Source of the DNA: Trichomonas vaginalis G3
Taxonomy: Eukaryota > Parabasalia > Trichomonadida > Trichomonadidae
DNA length: 64,000 bases
Direction of reading: 5' to 3'
Assembly: GCF_026262505.1 (NCBI RefSeq)
Contig: NC_067204.1
Location: 11,116,522 to 11,180,521 of the forward strand
Position numbers and translations under genes: made by a program. The notes under the pieces were generated by a model. It did not search any database. It had not been told where the DNA came from and was given only the letters and a program-made list of their open reading frames with translations. Positions 48,660-59,057 of the stretch are shown here, in pieces. The first letter of the stretch is position 1, and every line of letters starts with the position of its first letter.

Positions 48660-49616
48660 AAGCGTTTTACATGGTATATGTTGCGATGGTTCATGACTTT
48701 AAACAGTTTTGTAGCTTCTATTTCTTCACGAAGGATATCAAAAATTTTAACTATGCCGAAGGTTTCTTTATATTTCTTCTTGACATCAGATAATAGGAAA
48801 TCGTCAGCAGTTGGATAGTTTTTTGTTCAGAAATGCTAACATGTCCATTTTATCTTCTGCTGGTTTCTCTACTTCTTTCTTTAAGTCAGCATAGTCGTTT
48901 CTCATACGTTCTATATCTTTGACGAGTAGTTATATTCCTCATTGCTGCTTTACATTTTGAACATTGCGGATTCATTTTTGCGTTATACATTGAAATTTGA
49001 CCTGCTAGAAACAACTAAGGCGTCAATGGTTTTCTTTAACTCAAAAGTTGTTGCGTTTATTGTCCATTCCATATTTACATCTTTATCTTTATCTCTTATC
49101 TGCCATACACATTCAGCAACTAATGAAACAAAGTTGTCGTATGTCTTAAACTCCCCAGATTTATATATGTCAGAGATGTTTCTTATATACCATGTCGCAA
49201 TCTTTGTCCATAACTTTATGGTTGCAATGATATCCTAGAAACTCATAGTTTACTTTACGTATGAACTTCTTTATTTCTACTGAGTCAGTTGCTTTGACTT
49301 CTAATTTCGTCGAATTCAGGAATAGTGATTTTTGTTGTTGGATTTCAGGCAATTTGGGTAAATGGTCAATAATATCCTGCATGTCATAAAGATACTGTTC
49401 ATTTTCTTCATCTTTCGCACTACAGTCTAAATTACATGTTAAAAGTTCTTGCTTTATCTTCTGGATTTTTGTTTCGAAAGTATATGAAGAAGGAATGAAG
49501 TTTTTCATCTCTACCAACATAGATGTTGGATTCATGACTAACGAGTTTGGTGCTGTTGTGGACAGAGTCCTGCCGTTCGCGGCTTGAATTGTTGTTGTGC
49601 CGATTGTTGAAATCAT
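48660..49616 (-). pseudogene. element C: 314-aa-type gene copy
   Basis: Homologous to 27071-28015 and starting MISTIGTTT right after the leader motif. A GC-rich palindromic insert (about 49560-49583, GGACAGAGTCC and GCCGTTCGCGGC) adds in-frame residues AANGRTLS. Elsewhere the copy looks broken several times. Confidence 0.7.
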
Positions 49617-49718
49617 ATCTTTACATACAAGATAAAAATTTTTCTTAGAAAAAAATTAGCGTTATTTTTCTTTCATAAGGAAATGTCAAAAATTCATGAT
49701 TTTCGAGAGTTTTAGACC

Positions 49719-49766
49719 ATGTTAGAAAAGTGGTTAGAAAACGTGTTAGATCTAACATTCTAACAT
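49719..49766. promoter_or_regulatory. GTTAG palindrome cluster 3 (element C)
   Basis: Two GTTAGAAAA half-sites, then GTGTTAGATCTAACA and CTAACAT, at the place of GGTGA cluster 4 of B (28100-28148). Confidence 0.65.
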
Positions 49767-49866
49767 AAACATTATTTTTGGTGTAAATTTATGACAAAAA
49801 TAAATGGTACCATTAATAATACATGACTGTTCTCATTCATGTCTGATTTACATCCAACGAAAAAGT

Positions 49867-50953
49867 TTAGAAGAATTTTCTTATTCTTTCTGGCATGTTT
49901 TTATCTTTCCAGTACTCCCGCTCTAATGGTCCCAGATGAGTTGGTTTAGATTCTCTCAAGTTCTTAGATGGTATAACATCTTCAACGCCTCCTTCATATC
50001 TTACTTTATAAGTGTCATCGTTTATGTTGTAGTCAAGTATTTCAATAACCACTCCTCGCTTTGCTTCGTCAATGGTTTCAGCAAGTTTGCCATTACTACT
50101 TTCGACTAATTTATGTCGAGGGTAAAACGCAATAGAGTCGTCGGCAGCTTTTATAAGATATCCATTACCTTGCGTAGAGTCTACGATATAATAATTTCGA
50201 CTTAACCTTAAACGTTTCTTTGTCAACGGTTTGTCGTCAAGAACTACACGAACTTTTGTACCAGGAATGAGAGTAAATTGTGTTGAATTTCTGATATTTT
50301 GTGTTTGGCTTCGTTTCTTTTGTATATACTTTTCTTCTTGTTGTTGTGTCATTGAATTTGGTGTATGTCCTGTTGTAGAATGTGTTGAGGAATTATATAC
50401 TTCGATGAAATGTTTCATTGTTTCTTCGGTAAAGTCTCGCTCTTGATTTAAATCTCTGAGAGTCTTATGAAGCGGTTATGATACCGATGCGAGTATGTTA
50501 TGGTTATGGTCTTCAGTAGTGTAGTGAGTTATGTTATGCTTAATGAGAAATTCTGTGATTTCGTTGCTGAGGTATGCACTGTCTTGGTCTGATGTTAAAG
50601 TACTTGGGCTATGTTCTGCTACAAACTTTTGTAAAACTCTTAACACTTCATGAGTTCCTTTAATTCTCATTATATACGCATAGCTTTACGAGTGTTAACA
50701 TTTATGAAGATGAGGAATGGTTTATGTCCTCCTTTTCTGCTTTGAATGAGAGTGTCAAATTGGTATGCGTCAGGAGTGTTGGAGTAAATTGGTAAAAAGT
50801 AGTCGTAAGGTTTATTTTTGTTTGATGTACAACATTTTTGTCAAAGAACCTTTTCACTTCAGCTCTGTTAGTAAATCCCCAACTCTTTGCAGCTTCATTG
50901 AACTTCTTAAATGACCTCCATGGATGTTGTTCGAATACTTCTTTCAAGCTCAT
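49867..50953 (-). pseudogene. element C: integrase gene copy
   Basis: Homologous to 28248-29333, with N-terminal, core and chromodomain-like parts all recognisable; looks broken about three times. Confidence 0.85.
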
Positions 50954-50973
50954 TTATGTAAAGTTAAAGATTT

Positions 50974-53900
50974 TAACCAACTCGTATCCAAGCGTGCATT
51001 GTTATATAAGGAGGCATATAATCTTTTCCATTACCTGCTGGGTCTGTAATACCAGCTACAACATGTGTATGATTTCCTGCAGTTCCACAGAAAATACCTG
51101 TGCTAACATCTTTGGGGTCAGTTGTGATATCATATCTTCATTCCCTGTCTATCGAACCCGCTGCAAGATTTATATAACCTCTTTTTGTTATTGAATGTGA
51201 ATGGTTTCCTTCCACAGATGTTCTTCCACTGAACCTATGCATATGTGAAGGAAGGTTTTCAATACCTATTTTCTTTGAACCTCCCATCTTCATTGACTGC
51301 GTATTAGTGTAGAATGGAAAACTGTCAACTATTTCATACCATCTACCACCAAATAAAGTGTTTGGATTTATTGGATTCATAGACGTATAAACAGCTCCTA
51401 TAGGATATATTAAATCATATATGCTCATAACTCTATAAACATATTCTAAAGAACTTATGTCATTAAATACCATTTGGAATGTATCTCCCGGATGAAATGT
51501 TGCATTTGTTCCACTTTTATAATGTAATGTTAGTTCAATAGAATTATCCAAGAAAAATTCAAAAGTATCTGGTTGAAGACCTCTAACAAATTCAAATGGA
51601 GTTGCTGGTTCACCATTTATAATTTCTGTTGTAAATGTCATTGTATCTGGTTTCGAAAATTTCTTTGTTAGTTCTGCATCCACATAAGTTTTGTCAGCTT
51701 TCTTATCTAACATTGCTGGTAGTTCATATGCTTCAAAGTTTCTGGCATGATCTTCGGTATTCCTGCAACTCTTATCTAAATTGTTAAGAGTATCTTTTAC
51801 GCTTGTACTTGGATTTTCTAATGGTGCACTTGAACCAAGGTCAAAGTTCAATATTATGTCGTCTGCTCTAACAGTAGTGAAGGATTTATGTGTATGGTTC
51901 TTGTCAGCTTTCTTATCATATAAATCTTGAGCAGTGAATTTAACATTATTTTCATCCTCCATGACATAAACATCTTTACATCTAATGTATTTCATCGTCG
52001 TTATGTTTTCCTCCGATGTTAAACCTTGTGGAAAGTTAGGAGGTTTCCAATATAATGCATCCCCACCAGTTCCTTCAACCGTTCCTTCAATACTTTCTAT
52101 ACCAACAGTTGTGAAGAAATCATGTGTATGGTTCTTATCTGCTTTCTTATCTAACATTGCTGGTAGTTCATGTGCTTCAAAGTTTCTGGCATGATCTTCG
52201 GTATTCCTGCAACTCTTATCTAAATTGTTAAGAGTATCTTTTACGCTTGTACTTGGATTTTCTAATGGTGCACTTGAACCCAAATCAAAGTTCAATATTA
52301 TGTCGTCTGCTCTAACAGTAGTGAAGGAGTTATGTGTATGGTTCTTGTCGGCTTTACTGTCTAAAGAAGTTTGAAGTTCATTTATATCGGAGATATTGTG
52401 TTTATGAGATTTCAAAACTTTGTTCATTGCGTCAAGTTCATCTTTGTCAGCTTTACTTTTAATAGCATCTTCAAACGTTATTTTTGCCTTAACTCTTAAC
52501 ATAAATCTTGGTTCAACTAATACACCGTTAACATTGAAAGTAGAGGCATAAATTTCACCGGTATAACCAAATGCTTCTGGTGCTTTAACTACATCATACT
52601 GTACAGTACAGCTTATGTCATAACCTTTAGCACGAATGTATTTATATCTTCTTTCATTAACATTTTTTGTCTTCGCTTCATCACTTCGTGTTAAATATCC
52701 ATGGTAGTCCGTTATAATCTGTTCGTCTGAAGTTATATAATGAACGTGGTTTTTATCTGCTTTTTTCGGCTAATTTCTCATTAACATCATTCACTTCTAA
52801 TCAACTCTTCCGCCAGAACTCTTATTATCATTAATCTTTTTCATTAATTCGGTAATTACGTCATAAAGACTATATTCTGTTTTCGGTTTTGTAAATAATG
52901 AGTCAAAAATTTCTTTTTCATCATTACATCGCTGACATTAATGATATCACCAATTCCTTTTTCATTTATTCTCTTCATTAGTTCTGCAATAATGACGAAT
53001 ATATAATCTGTTAATTTATTCTCTTCATCGAGGGTTATAGAATGTTTTGAAATTGAATCATTAACTCCTCTAAATAAATCAATAACTTCAGGATACACGT
53101 TTTTAATGTCTTGAATAACCCGACCAGTATCCTCCCACTATGTGGCTCTGAGCCCGTTGGGCTCTGTTGTTCATGTTCTTCGTTCCCGTCGTTACGTGGT
53201 TTTATATCTCTAACCATCATCAACGCAGCCATAACCGGAGGGGGTTTGTGCTACCTGTTCGAAAATCGTCCGTTATGTATGGTATATCTAAATAATTTCT
53301 TTGTGTTGTTTAAAAACATTTGAAACAAGTCTTTTAAAACCATCTACAAAATTTCCTGTTTCACCTAATGTTCTTGCAGCATTTACAAGCTCACCCATTC
53401 CCGCTTTTGACCCCAAAAACGTCCATATTGCATTTATTTCACTCTGTATAGTTGTCCATTCAGCGAAACTAAACACCCGCATTCGCTAAGCTGAAAATGA
53501 AATTCAGTGGATCGAACTTAATTCCACCTTCTTTTTCAATTTCAACGAACTCACTAACATGAGATTTTAAATATTCTTTCGTTAAAATTGTTTTCCCCGA
53601 TGTTATGTCATTAACGAAACTATCACCGTCAAAAGTTAACGAATTCAATTTCGTCGTTGATGCTTTTATTTCATACACCGCTTTATCGATAGTTTTTGGC
53701 TCACCTTCTTTAGAAGCATATGAAACATTAAATGAATGAATTTATGTATTCGTGAATGAGTTAAATCAATGATTTTCATTAATGACGCCTTTAATGATTC
53801 ATTAACTGTTGAATCCCTTAAAGTAATTAATGAACTGTCATGGGCTTCGCCCTGGTCGCTTCGGTCTGAAAGACCTTCAGGACTCAAAGAGTCCGTTTGC

Positions 53901-54483
53901 GACTTTATGAAAGGTACACTGCAAACCGTCGAGTTTGGATCAAATGCTGTAGTTGGTGCAGGAATATTAATGATATAAGTCATTAAATCATTAAGTGACG
54001 TAAATAATGTTGTCGTTTTTGATTTAATTTCTTTAGCATCTGTTATATATGGTAATTTTATTTCTGTAGTTTCTGAATTAAAGATATTCGCTAAAATGTT
54101 TTGTAAACTGTTTTGAACAGCAGTATAAACCGTTGAATCCGGAACTCTTACGATTTCACCGTCCTTAATAAAAGGCATTGCACATGGTGTAGTGCTTGGG
54201 TCAAATATTTCGGGATTATAATTCAACATATATTCTAATGCTTCATATACAGACTTATATACTGTTGTGTCGTTCTTCATGACAACTTCACCATTTACAA
54301 TGAATGGCATTGTACATGGAGTTAAAATAGGGTCAAACTTTTCATAGTCCTTCCATGTTATGTATTTCTCGGTATTTCCATCACTGATAACAATATATTT
54401 GTCAGTAAGTGTGAGAGAGTATTGACCAAATATAAACGTTTAGCTCTGTCAGCTTCATACGCATATGCAGCTATACTCATATT
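50974..54483 (-). pseudogene. element C: phage-type fibre gene copy with a different tip
   Basis: The N-terminal repeats match B closely, but the C-terminal half differs. Modules with KADKNHTH and DDIILNFDLGSSAPLENPST occur in two near-identical copies, and the tip (YPIGAVYTSMNPINPNTLFG, LPSHMHRFSG, GNHSHS) is only distantly similar to that of B. A 22-residue in-frame segment between PFIK and DSSLI is made of GC-rich palindromes (53842-53894). The gene looks broken about five times. Confidence 0.8.
53842..53894. repeat. GC-rich palindromic mini-insert in the fibre gene of C
   Basis: Three palindromes in a row: GGGCTTCGCCC (53842-53852), GGTCTGAAAGACC (53863-53875) and GGACTCAAAGAGTCC (53880-53894). 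The matching place in B (about 31810) has no such sequence. The insert keeps the local frame. Confidence 0.85.
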
Positions 54484-54497
54484 TTAATGAGAATAAA

Positions 54498-55274
54498 ATG
54501 TTGTTCTATTTGCAAAGTACAGACCCAAACGAATACGGGACAGTAAAGCTACAAACAAACTTAGGTCTTCAGAATGAAGCACTTGCTTTCAGAGTTGTTG
54601 ACTTCAATACTATCGCAACTTTTGTCATAACAGATGAAACAGATTTCATGGAGCTTGAAATAGATGGAAAGAAGCACGAAATAAGATTTCACAATAATGT
54701 AGAATATAAGATGGAAACATTAGCTGGAGTGTTAAATGCTCTCATAAATACTACAATAAACAAGGAGAACGAAGAAAACTTAATGAATGTTAAACTTATT
54801 GCAGGAGTTTTGAAGTTCAGTTATGCGAAGGAGTTTAAGATAACACGAATGAGTCATAGAGTTCAATTGCTTCTGGGAGCATACCATATGACATTTCCTT
54901 TGAAAAGTGTTGACAAAACGATTGAGATGAAATCTGTTCCATACGTATGTTATGGTAATTGTTTATACATTGAGTCAAAAATAGCTAATGTCACAGGTAT
55001 TTCAGGAGTTAATAGTAAAGGTTCAGTAGAATATAAGTCTTTCTGTTATGAAGTAAATTCAATGTTCATTCCAAACGTTCCTGTCATAGCAACTCATTTA
55101 GGTAAATGGGTTCGCATTAGTCCTCATAATTTGAAAGACATGCAATTCAGACTTGTTGACTTTCAGGGCGAGCCTGTAGAACTGAAGGCACCAGTGCGAA
55201 TGACTGTTGAAGTTGACTTTTTAGAAAATATTAAATGCAACAGCTTACAAGAGAACTCAGAGCTAAAAATATAA
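54498..55274 (+). CDS. element C: penton-like minor capsid candidate
   Basis: 258 aa, about 97% like 32409-33185 of element B by eye; whole. Divergent from the fibre gene. Confidence 0.55.
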   Translation: MLFYLQSTDPNEYGTVKLQTNLGLQNEALAFRVVDFNTIATFVITDETDFMELEIDGKKHEIRFHNNVEYKMETLAGVLNALINTTINKENEENLMNVKLIAGVLKFSYAKEFKITRMSHRVQLLLGAYHMTFPLKSVDKTIEMKSVPYVCYGNCLYIESKIANVTGISGVNSKGSVEYKSFCYEVNSMFIPNVPVIATHLGKWVRISPHNLKDMQFRLVDFQGEPVELKAPVRMTVEVDFLENIKCNSLQENSELKI

Positions 55275-55498
55275 AGTATGAATGTTATGTATTAGGTCAT
55301 GAACTTTGGTTGTTGCTGTTTGATGAAACAAATGAGTTAGTTATGTCAGTCAAGAGAACAGAAAAAGGCGTCAAAGGCGCCGAAAGCGCTATATTGTGTT
55401 AGTGAAAACTGCACCAAGTCAATAAGATTAGGTTTGCATTATGAAGATGAGTTCGATACTGTTGAAGAAGTTTTGGATAGATATTACAAATTGCTTTA
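55235..55498 (+). pseudogene. element C: 80-aa-type gene copy with GC-rich palindromes
   Basis: Homologous to 33146-33388. It contains a GC-rich palindromic segment (GGCGCCGAAAGCGC-type, about 55366-55390) not found in B; looks broken. Confidence 0.6.
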
Positions 55499-56110
55499 AT
55501 TTACTAAAACATATTTCAAACAAAGTTTATATTCTGTTGAAAGTTTTGTATACTCGTTCGAATATTTATACTTAAACTCAACTCCTGGAGTACCTGGTAT
55601 TTCAATGATGCGGATGTTACCTATTTTCATGAATATTGGCGTTTGACCACAGCATTCGATTTCAGGGTCGAGATAGTCAATGACACATTGTTTCCCTGTT
55701 ATTCGTGAGATAACATTTTCAAGGTCCTCCTTTGTTAAAATTATTTGGTTCTTACCTATAAGATTTATCAAAAGCTTCTTATCGTCTTTGAGTAAGATAG
55801 TTTGATATAACTGAAGAAGGTAATGGTCTACGTTATCTGAAGGATTTGTTTGAACATTTGTGTAAGGGTTGTCGTTGGCTTCTCTTGAAAGAATTTGGTC
55901 CAGTGGTGGATACTCTAACTTAACATCTGATGTAGCGTTAGCGTTTGAAGCTGAGTTTAAATTCACGGATTTCAGTTCTGGTTCTTTTTCTTTCAAACAC
56001 TCTGAACTATAGTTCTTTATGACAATATTGTTTGTCGTTCGTGAGTCAACATTTGATGTTGGTTCAATTGGAACATTAACGGCACCAGCTAAGATGGATT
56101 TGCTTCTCAT
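55496..56110 (-). CDS. element C: 204-aa unknown protein
   Basis: Whole copy of the gene at 33450-34064, with about five substitutions. Confidence 0.5.
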   Translation of the reverse strand: MRSKSILAGAVNVPIEPTSNVDSRTTNNIVIKNYSSECLKEKEPELKSVNLNSASNANATSDVKLEYPPLDQILSREANDNPYTNVQTNPSDNVDHYLLQLYQTILLKDDKKLLINLIGKNQIILTKEDLENVISRITGKQCVIDYLDPEIECCGQTPIFMKIGNIRIIEIPGTPGVEFKYKYSNEYTKLSTEYKLCLKYVLVN

Positions 56111-56135
56111 TTCATATAGAATAAAAACCTTTTAT

Positions 56136-56537
56136 ATGTATGAAATGAACAATATACTCGACAAGGGTTTGAATGTAAAGCTAACGAATGAAAATATTGT
56201 TGAATTCACTGAGACAGGAGCTGTGTATAAAGATGTAGAACTACTGAACAAAAGAGCTAAGGGAAGAAGCAGGAACATGAACAAAGGGTGGAAGCCTATA
56301 AAAATTTATGTCAATGATGGCTCAGGAGGTTCAAACATAAAGTATGCAGAAAGTTATAGAGTTTATGCGCTAAAAGGTGAAAAGCCTTCATTTAAGAACA
56401 GCTATTCTAACGCATATCCTCAAAAGTTAACGGATGGGGAAGTGGATGATATGAATGACAGCAAAAATATTAACAGAAATGGCGACAGAGATGCATGGAA
56501 TTTGTTTACCATCAGTCAATTGAAGGTTAAACTTTAA
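56136..56537 (+). CDS. element C: 133-aa unknown protein
   Basis: Whole copy of 34090-34491; the last few residues differ. Convergent with the ATPase gene, stops overlapping. Confidence 0.5.
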   Translation: MYEMNNILDKGLNVKLTNENIVEFTETGAVYKDVELLNKRAKGRSRNMNKGWKPIKIYVNDGSGGSNIKYAESYRVYALKGEKPSFKNSYSNAYPQKLTDGEVDDMNDSKNINRNGDRDAWNLFTISQLKVKL

Positions 56538-57421
56538 AACAATGTTGGTCGTTCCCATGGAATATTTTTGACTTTAATGGTATTAGTCATGATATGAATC
56601 TCAAGGTATGAACGAGGAGAGATGAGAGACTTATATGCTTCCCAAATTTCTTCAAAAGGTAATGTTATACCTGACTGTTTCCAAATGAGTTCAATATCAT
56701 AACGTGAGAAACCTTGAAAGATAACGAAGTCAGTTATGAGACGTTTTATGTTTAAAGCTAAAAACCTCCATGTTTGCATAAGTATTGCTACAGTTAAGTG
56801 GTAATGTCTGACTTTAGTAATGATGTTAGCTAATGGTGAGTCAGGCTTTGACACTAAACCTTTTCCGGCGAAGTCGTCGCAAACGAGCAGAGTGTTTGAA
56901 GGATACTTTTTGAAGGGGTATTTTGAAAGTTTTGATAGAATGTAGTTTGTAAGTCGTTTCATATCGTAAACTCCTGAGTATTGACGTAAGTGGTGTTTGT
57001 CAATAATTCTTTCCATCTCTTCTGAAGTCTTTTGCATTCCTGACTGTATGAACTCTACAATAGCATAATATTTCCTCTTACGTCGAATGTAACGTTGAAG
57101 AAATTCAATGAGTTCGCTATCTGGAACTTTAACGACAGAGGCTTGAACTTTTGACATAAATGTTTTCGCTGTTGAGTCCATAGAGTCTGAAGTTGCTGAT
57201 ATAATGATTTGGTCATAATATGAGTCATTTCCTAAACGTTCTGTTATGAGTATATGACGAATGAGGTTAAATGTCTTACCTGACCCCATCTTTCCACAAT
57301 AGAAATAAACACCATTTGAACAGAACTCATAGTCCTTACTGAAAGGAAGAATGAGAGAAGAGTTAAGTTTGTCTGTAGTTTCATTCATGTCTTCATCTAC
57401 GTCATGTATTAAATGCTTCAT
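56534..57421 (-). CDS. element C: packaging ATPase
   Basis: 295 aa, almost identical to the B copy; P-loop GKMGSGKT and Walker B LLVCDD intact. Its silent changes outnumber the amino-acid changes, which suggests it was under selection until recently. Confidence 0.88.
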   Translation of the reverse strand: MKHLIHDVDEDMNETTDKLNSSLILPFSKDYEFCSNGVYFYCGKMGSGKTFNLIRHILITERLGNDSYYDQIIISATSDSMDSTAKTFMSKVQASVVKVPDSELIEFLQRYIRRKRKYYAIVEFIQSGMQKTSEEMERIIDKHHLRQYSGVYDMKRLTNYILSKLSKYPFKKYPSNTLLVCDDFAGKGLVSKPDSPLANIITKVRHYHLTVAILMQTWRFLALNIKRLITDFVIFQGFSRYDIELIWKQSGITLPFEEIWEAYKSLISPRSYLEIHIMTNTIKVKNIPWERPTLF

Positions 57422-57437
57422 TTTATCTCCATTAAAA

Positions 57438-58319
57438 ATGCAAGTCAGAAATATTCAGAACATAGCACCGAGTCTAACTGACAAGAGTATAAAGATATAC
57501 TATGAACACGTTATGATGAAACCTACCAAAATTCAAGAAAGTCAGTATACTTATGAATATCCAAGACACTGGGTAGAGTATGTAGGAGGTGAGAAAGCTA
57601 TTGAAATAAGACAGGTTCGAAGTATTCCGGCAGGAAGGACAATATTATTGAAGAACTTTAATGTTTTGAGGTATAATGATGAAACAAAGAAGCAAGATAG
57701 TTTTCCTGTTGCTGTGTATGTGAACCTAGATACAGGAGATGACATGAAAGTTTTTAATACAAAGCTTCAAACGGTAGTGAGAGAACAACTGACTGCGGAA
57801 GGGCATCCATTACCTTCAGAAGTTACCATAGCATATAATTTTGAAACAAACTCAATAGATTTTAAAATCGCCTCTGCAAAGAAGTCAGGTTTTACATTTA
57901 ATGAAGCAGATGTATATTCGAATGAAAACTTCAAAGCTATTGCATGGTTAGATAATGACGATTGCTTTAAGAAAATATTTAAATTCAGTGACTCAACGAT
58001 GTCAATAGATGACCTTCGTGGAATGTTACCATCGACGTTTACAGTAGAAGGTTCAGCAGGATTGCTTACAAGATTGTCAATTGGTGGTATTTGGTCTCGT
58101 GAGAACATTGTTATAAAATCCAGTATAAGTGAATTTGCTGAAGAATCTATATTATGTCTTTCAAACTATATGTATTCGCCACCGAAGCATTATAGTATAA
58201 CAAACTTTGTCAGTAAGTTTAACATAAGACTTGTCGAACCTTCTTCAATGAAAGATGTTGTGCTACCTAAAGATGGAAAGGATGGACTCATTATTGAGAT
58301 GATTTTAATAGCATATTAA
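57438..58319 (+). CDS. element C: beta-rich virion protein candidate (293 aa)
   Basis: Whole copy of 35392-36273 with about four amino-acid changes. First of three genes joined without spacer. Confidence 0.55.
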   Translation: MQVRNIQNIAPSLTDKSIKIYYEHVMMKPTKIQESQYTYEYPRHWVEYVGGEKAIEIRQVRSIPAGRTILLKNFNVLRYNDETKKQDSFPVAVYVNLDTGDDMKVFNTKLQTVVREQLTAEGHPLPSEVTIAYNFETNSIDFKIASAKKSGFTFNEADVYSNENFKAIAWLDNDDCFKKIFKFSDSTMSIDDLRGMLPSTFTVEGSAGLLTRLSIGGIWSRENIVIKSSISEFAEESILCLSNYMYSPPKHYSITNFVSKFNIRLVEPSSMKDVVLPKDGKDGLIIEMILIAY

Positions 58320-58544
58320 ATGAGCTTGTTCTTGAAGGTCATTCATGATGAAATAACTGTTGTAGAAGATGTTAGCAATTGTTCAGACATTTTGAAGCGA
58401 ATAGATGATATAAGAAAGAAGTTTATGAAGCCGCAACGCGGCGAGGACGAAGTCCATGAGAATGTTTATGTTTCATTGACTTTCTCCAGTAACGAGAACT
58501 TTTATGAGATAATATTGAAGAGAGATGATTTTAATATGGGGTAA
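58320..58544 (+). CDS. element C: 74-aa unknown protein with a different palindromic insert
   Basis: Same gene as 36274-36498, but residues about 36-48 read KFMKPQRGEDEVHENV, encoded by palindromes CCGCAACGCGG (58431-58441) and GGACGAAGTCC (58445-58455). The same DNA and peptide occur in the unrelated polymerase N-terminus of B (24293-24317). Confidence 0.6.
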   Translation: MSLFLKVIHDEITVVEDVSNCSDILKRIDDIRKKFMKPQRGEDEVHENVYVSLTFSSNENFYEIILKRDDFNMG

Positions 58545-59057
58545 ATGGTAGCTTGGGCAGCTTTAGGCGCAATGGGAACAAAAGCATTAGCATTTGGAGC
58601 AAAAGCACTTGGAGCTTATGACGCAGTAAATAAAATGAGTGGAGGAAGAGTTTCGAAGACATTAGATGCAAATAAAGGAAAGATTGGAGGCTGGGTTGCA
58701 AAGAAGTTAAGATTAAATAAAATGGGGCTCATAAATAAAGCATCCAATTTGGTTGCGACTGAGTCAGAAAATGCTTTAGGAAAGGACGATGAGTTTGCAA
58801 AACACGCAAAAGACTTTAATGACCAGATGAAAGGTGAAACAATGCATTTAAATAGAGTCGATGGAACTCTTCCTCCACCAGTAGTTCTTCCGTATGGTCC
58901 CTATGGAATGTATGGAAACCCTTACGAAAGACCATTTGACCCATTGACTGGTGGAAGTAACTGGTATCATTACGGACGAAGAAGAAAGACAGTCAAGTTG
59001 GAGACAGACGTGAAGAAAGCAACTAAAAAGAAACCAAGGAAGAGAGTTATAAAGTAA
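58545..59057 (+). CDS. element C: basic-tailed virion/core protein candidate (170 aa)
   Basis: Copy of 36499-37026, slightly shorter in the linker after HLNRVDGT. Its last codons lie in the right terminal repeat. Whole. Confidence 0.55.
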   Translation: MVAWAALGAMGTKALAFGAKALGAYDAVNKMSGGRVSKTLDANKGKIGGWVAKKLRLNKMGLINKASNLVATESENALGKDDEFAKHAKDFNDQMKGETMHLNRVDGTLPPPVVLPYGPYGMYGNPYERPFDPLTGGSNWYHYGRRRKTVKLETDVKKATKKKPRKRVIK

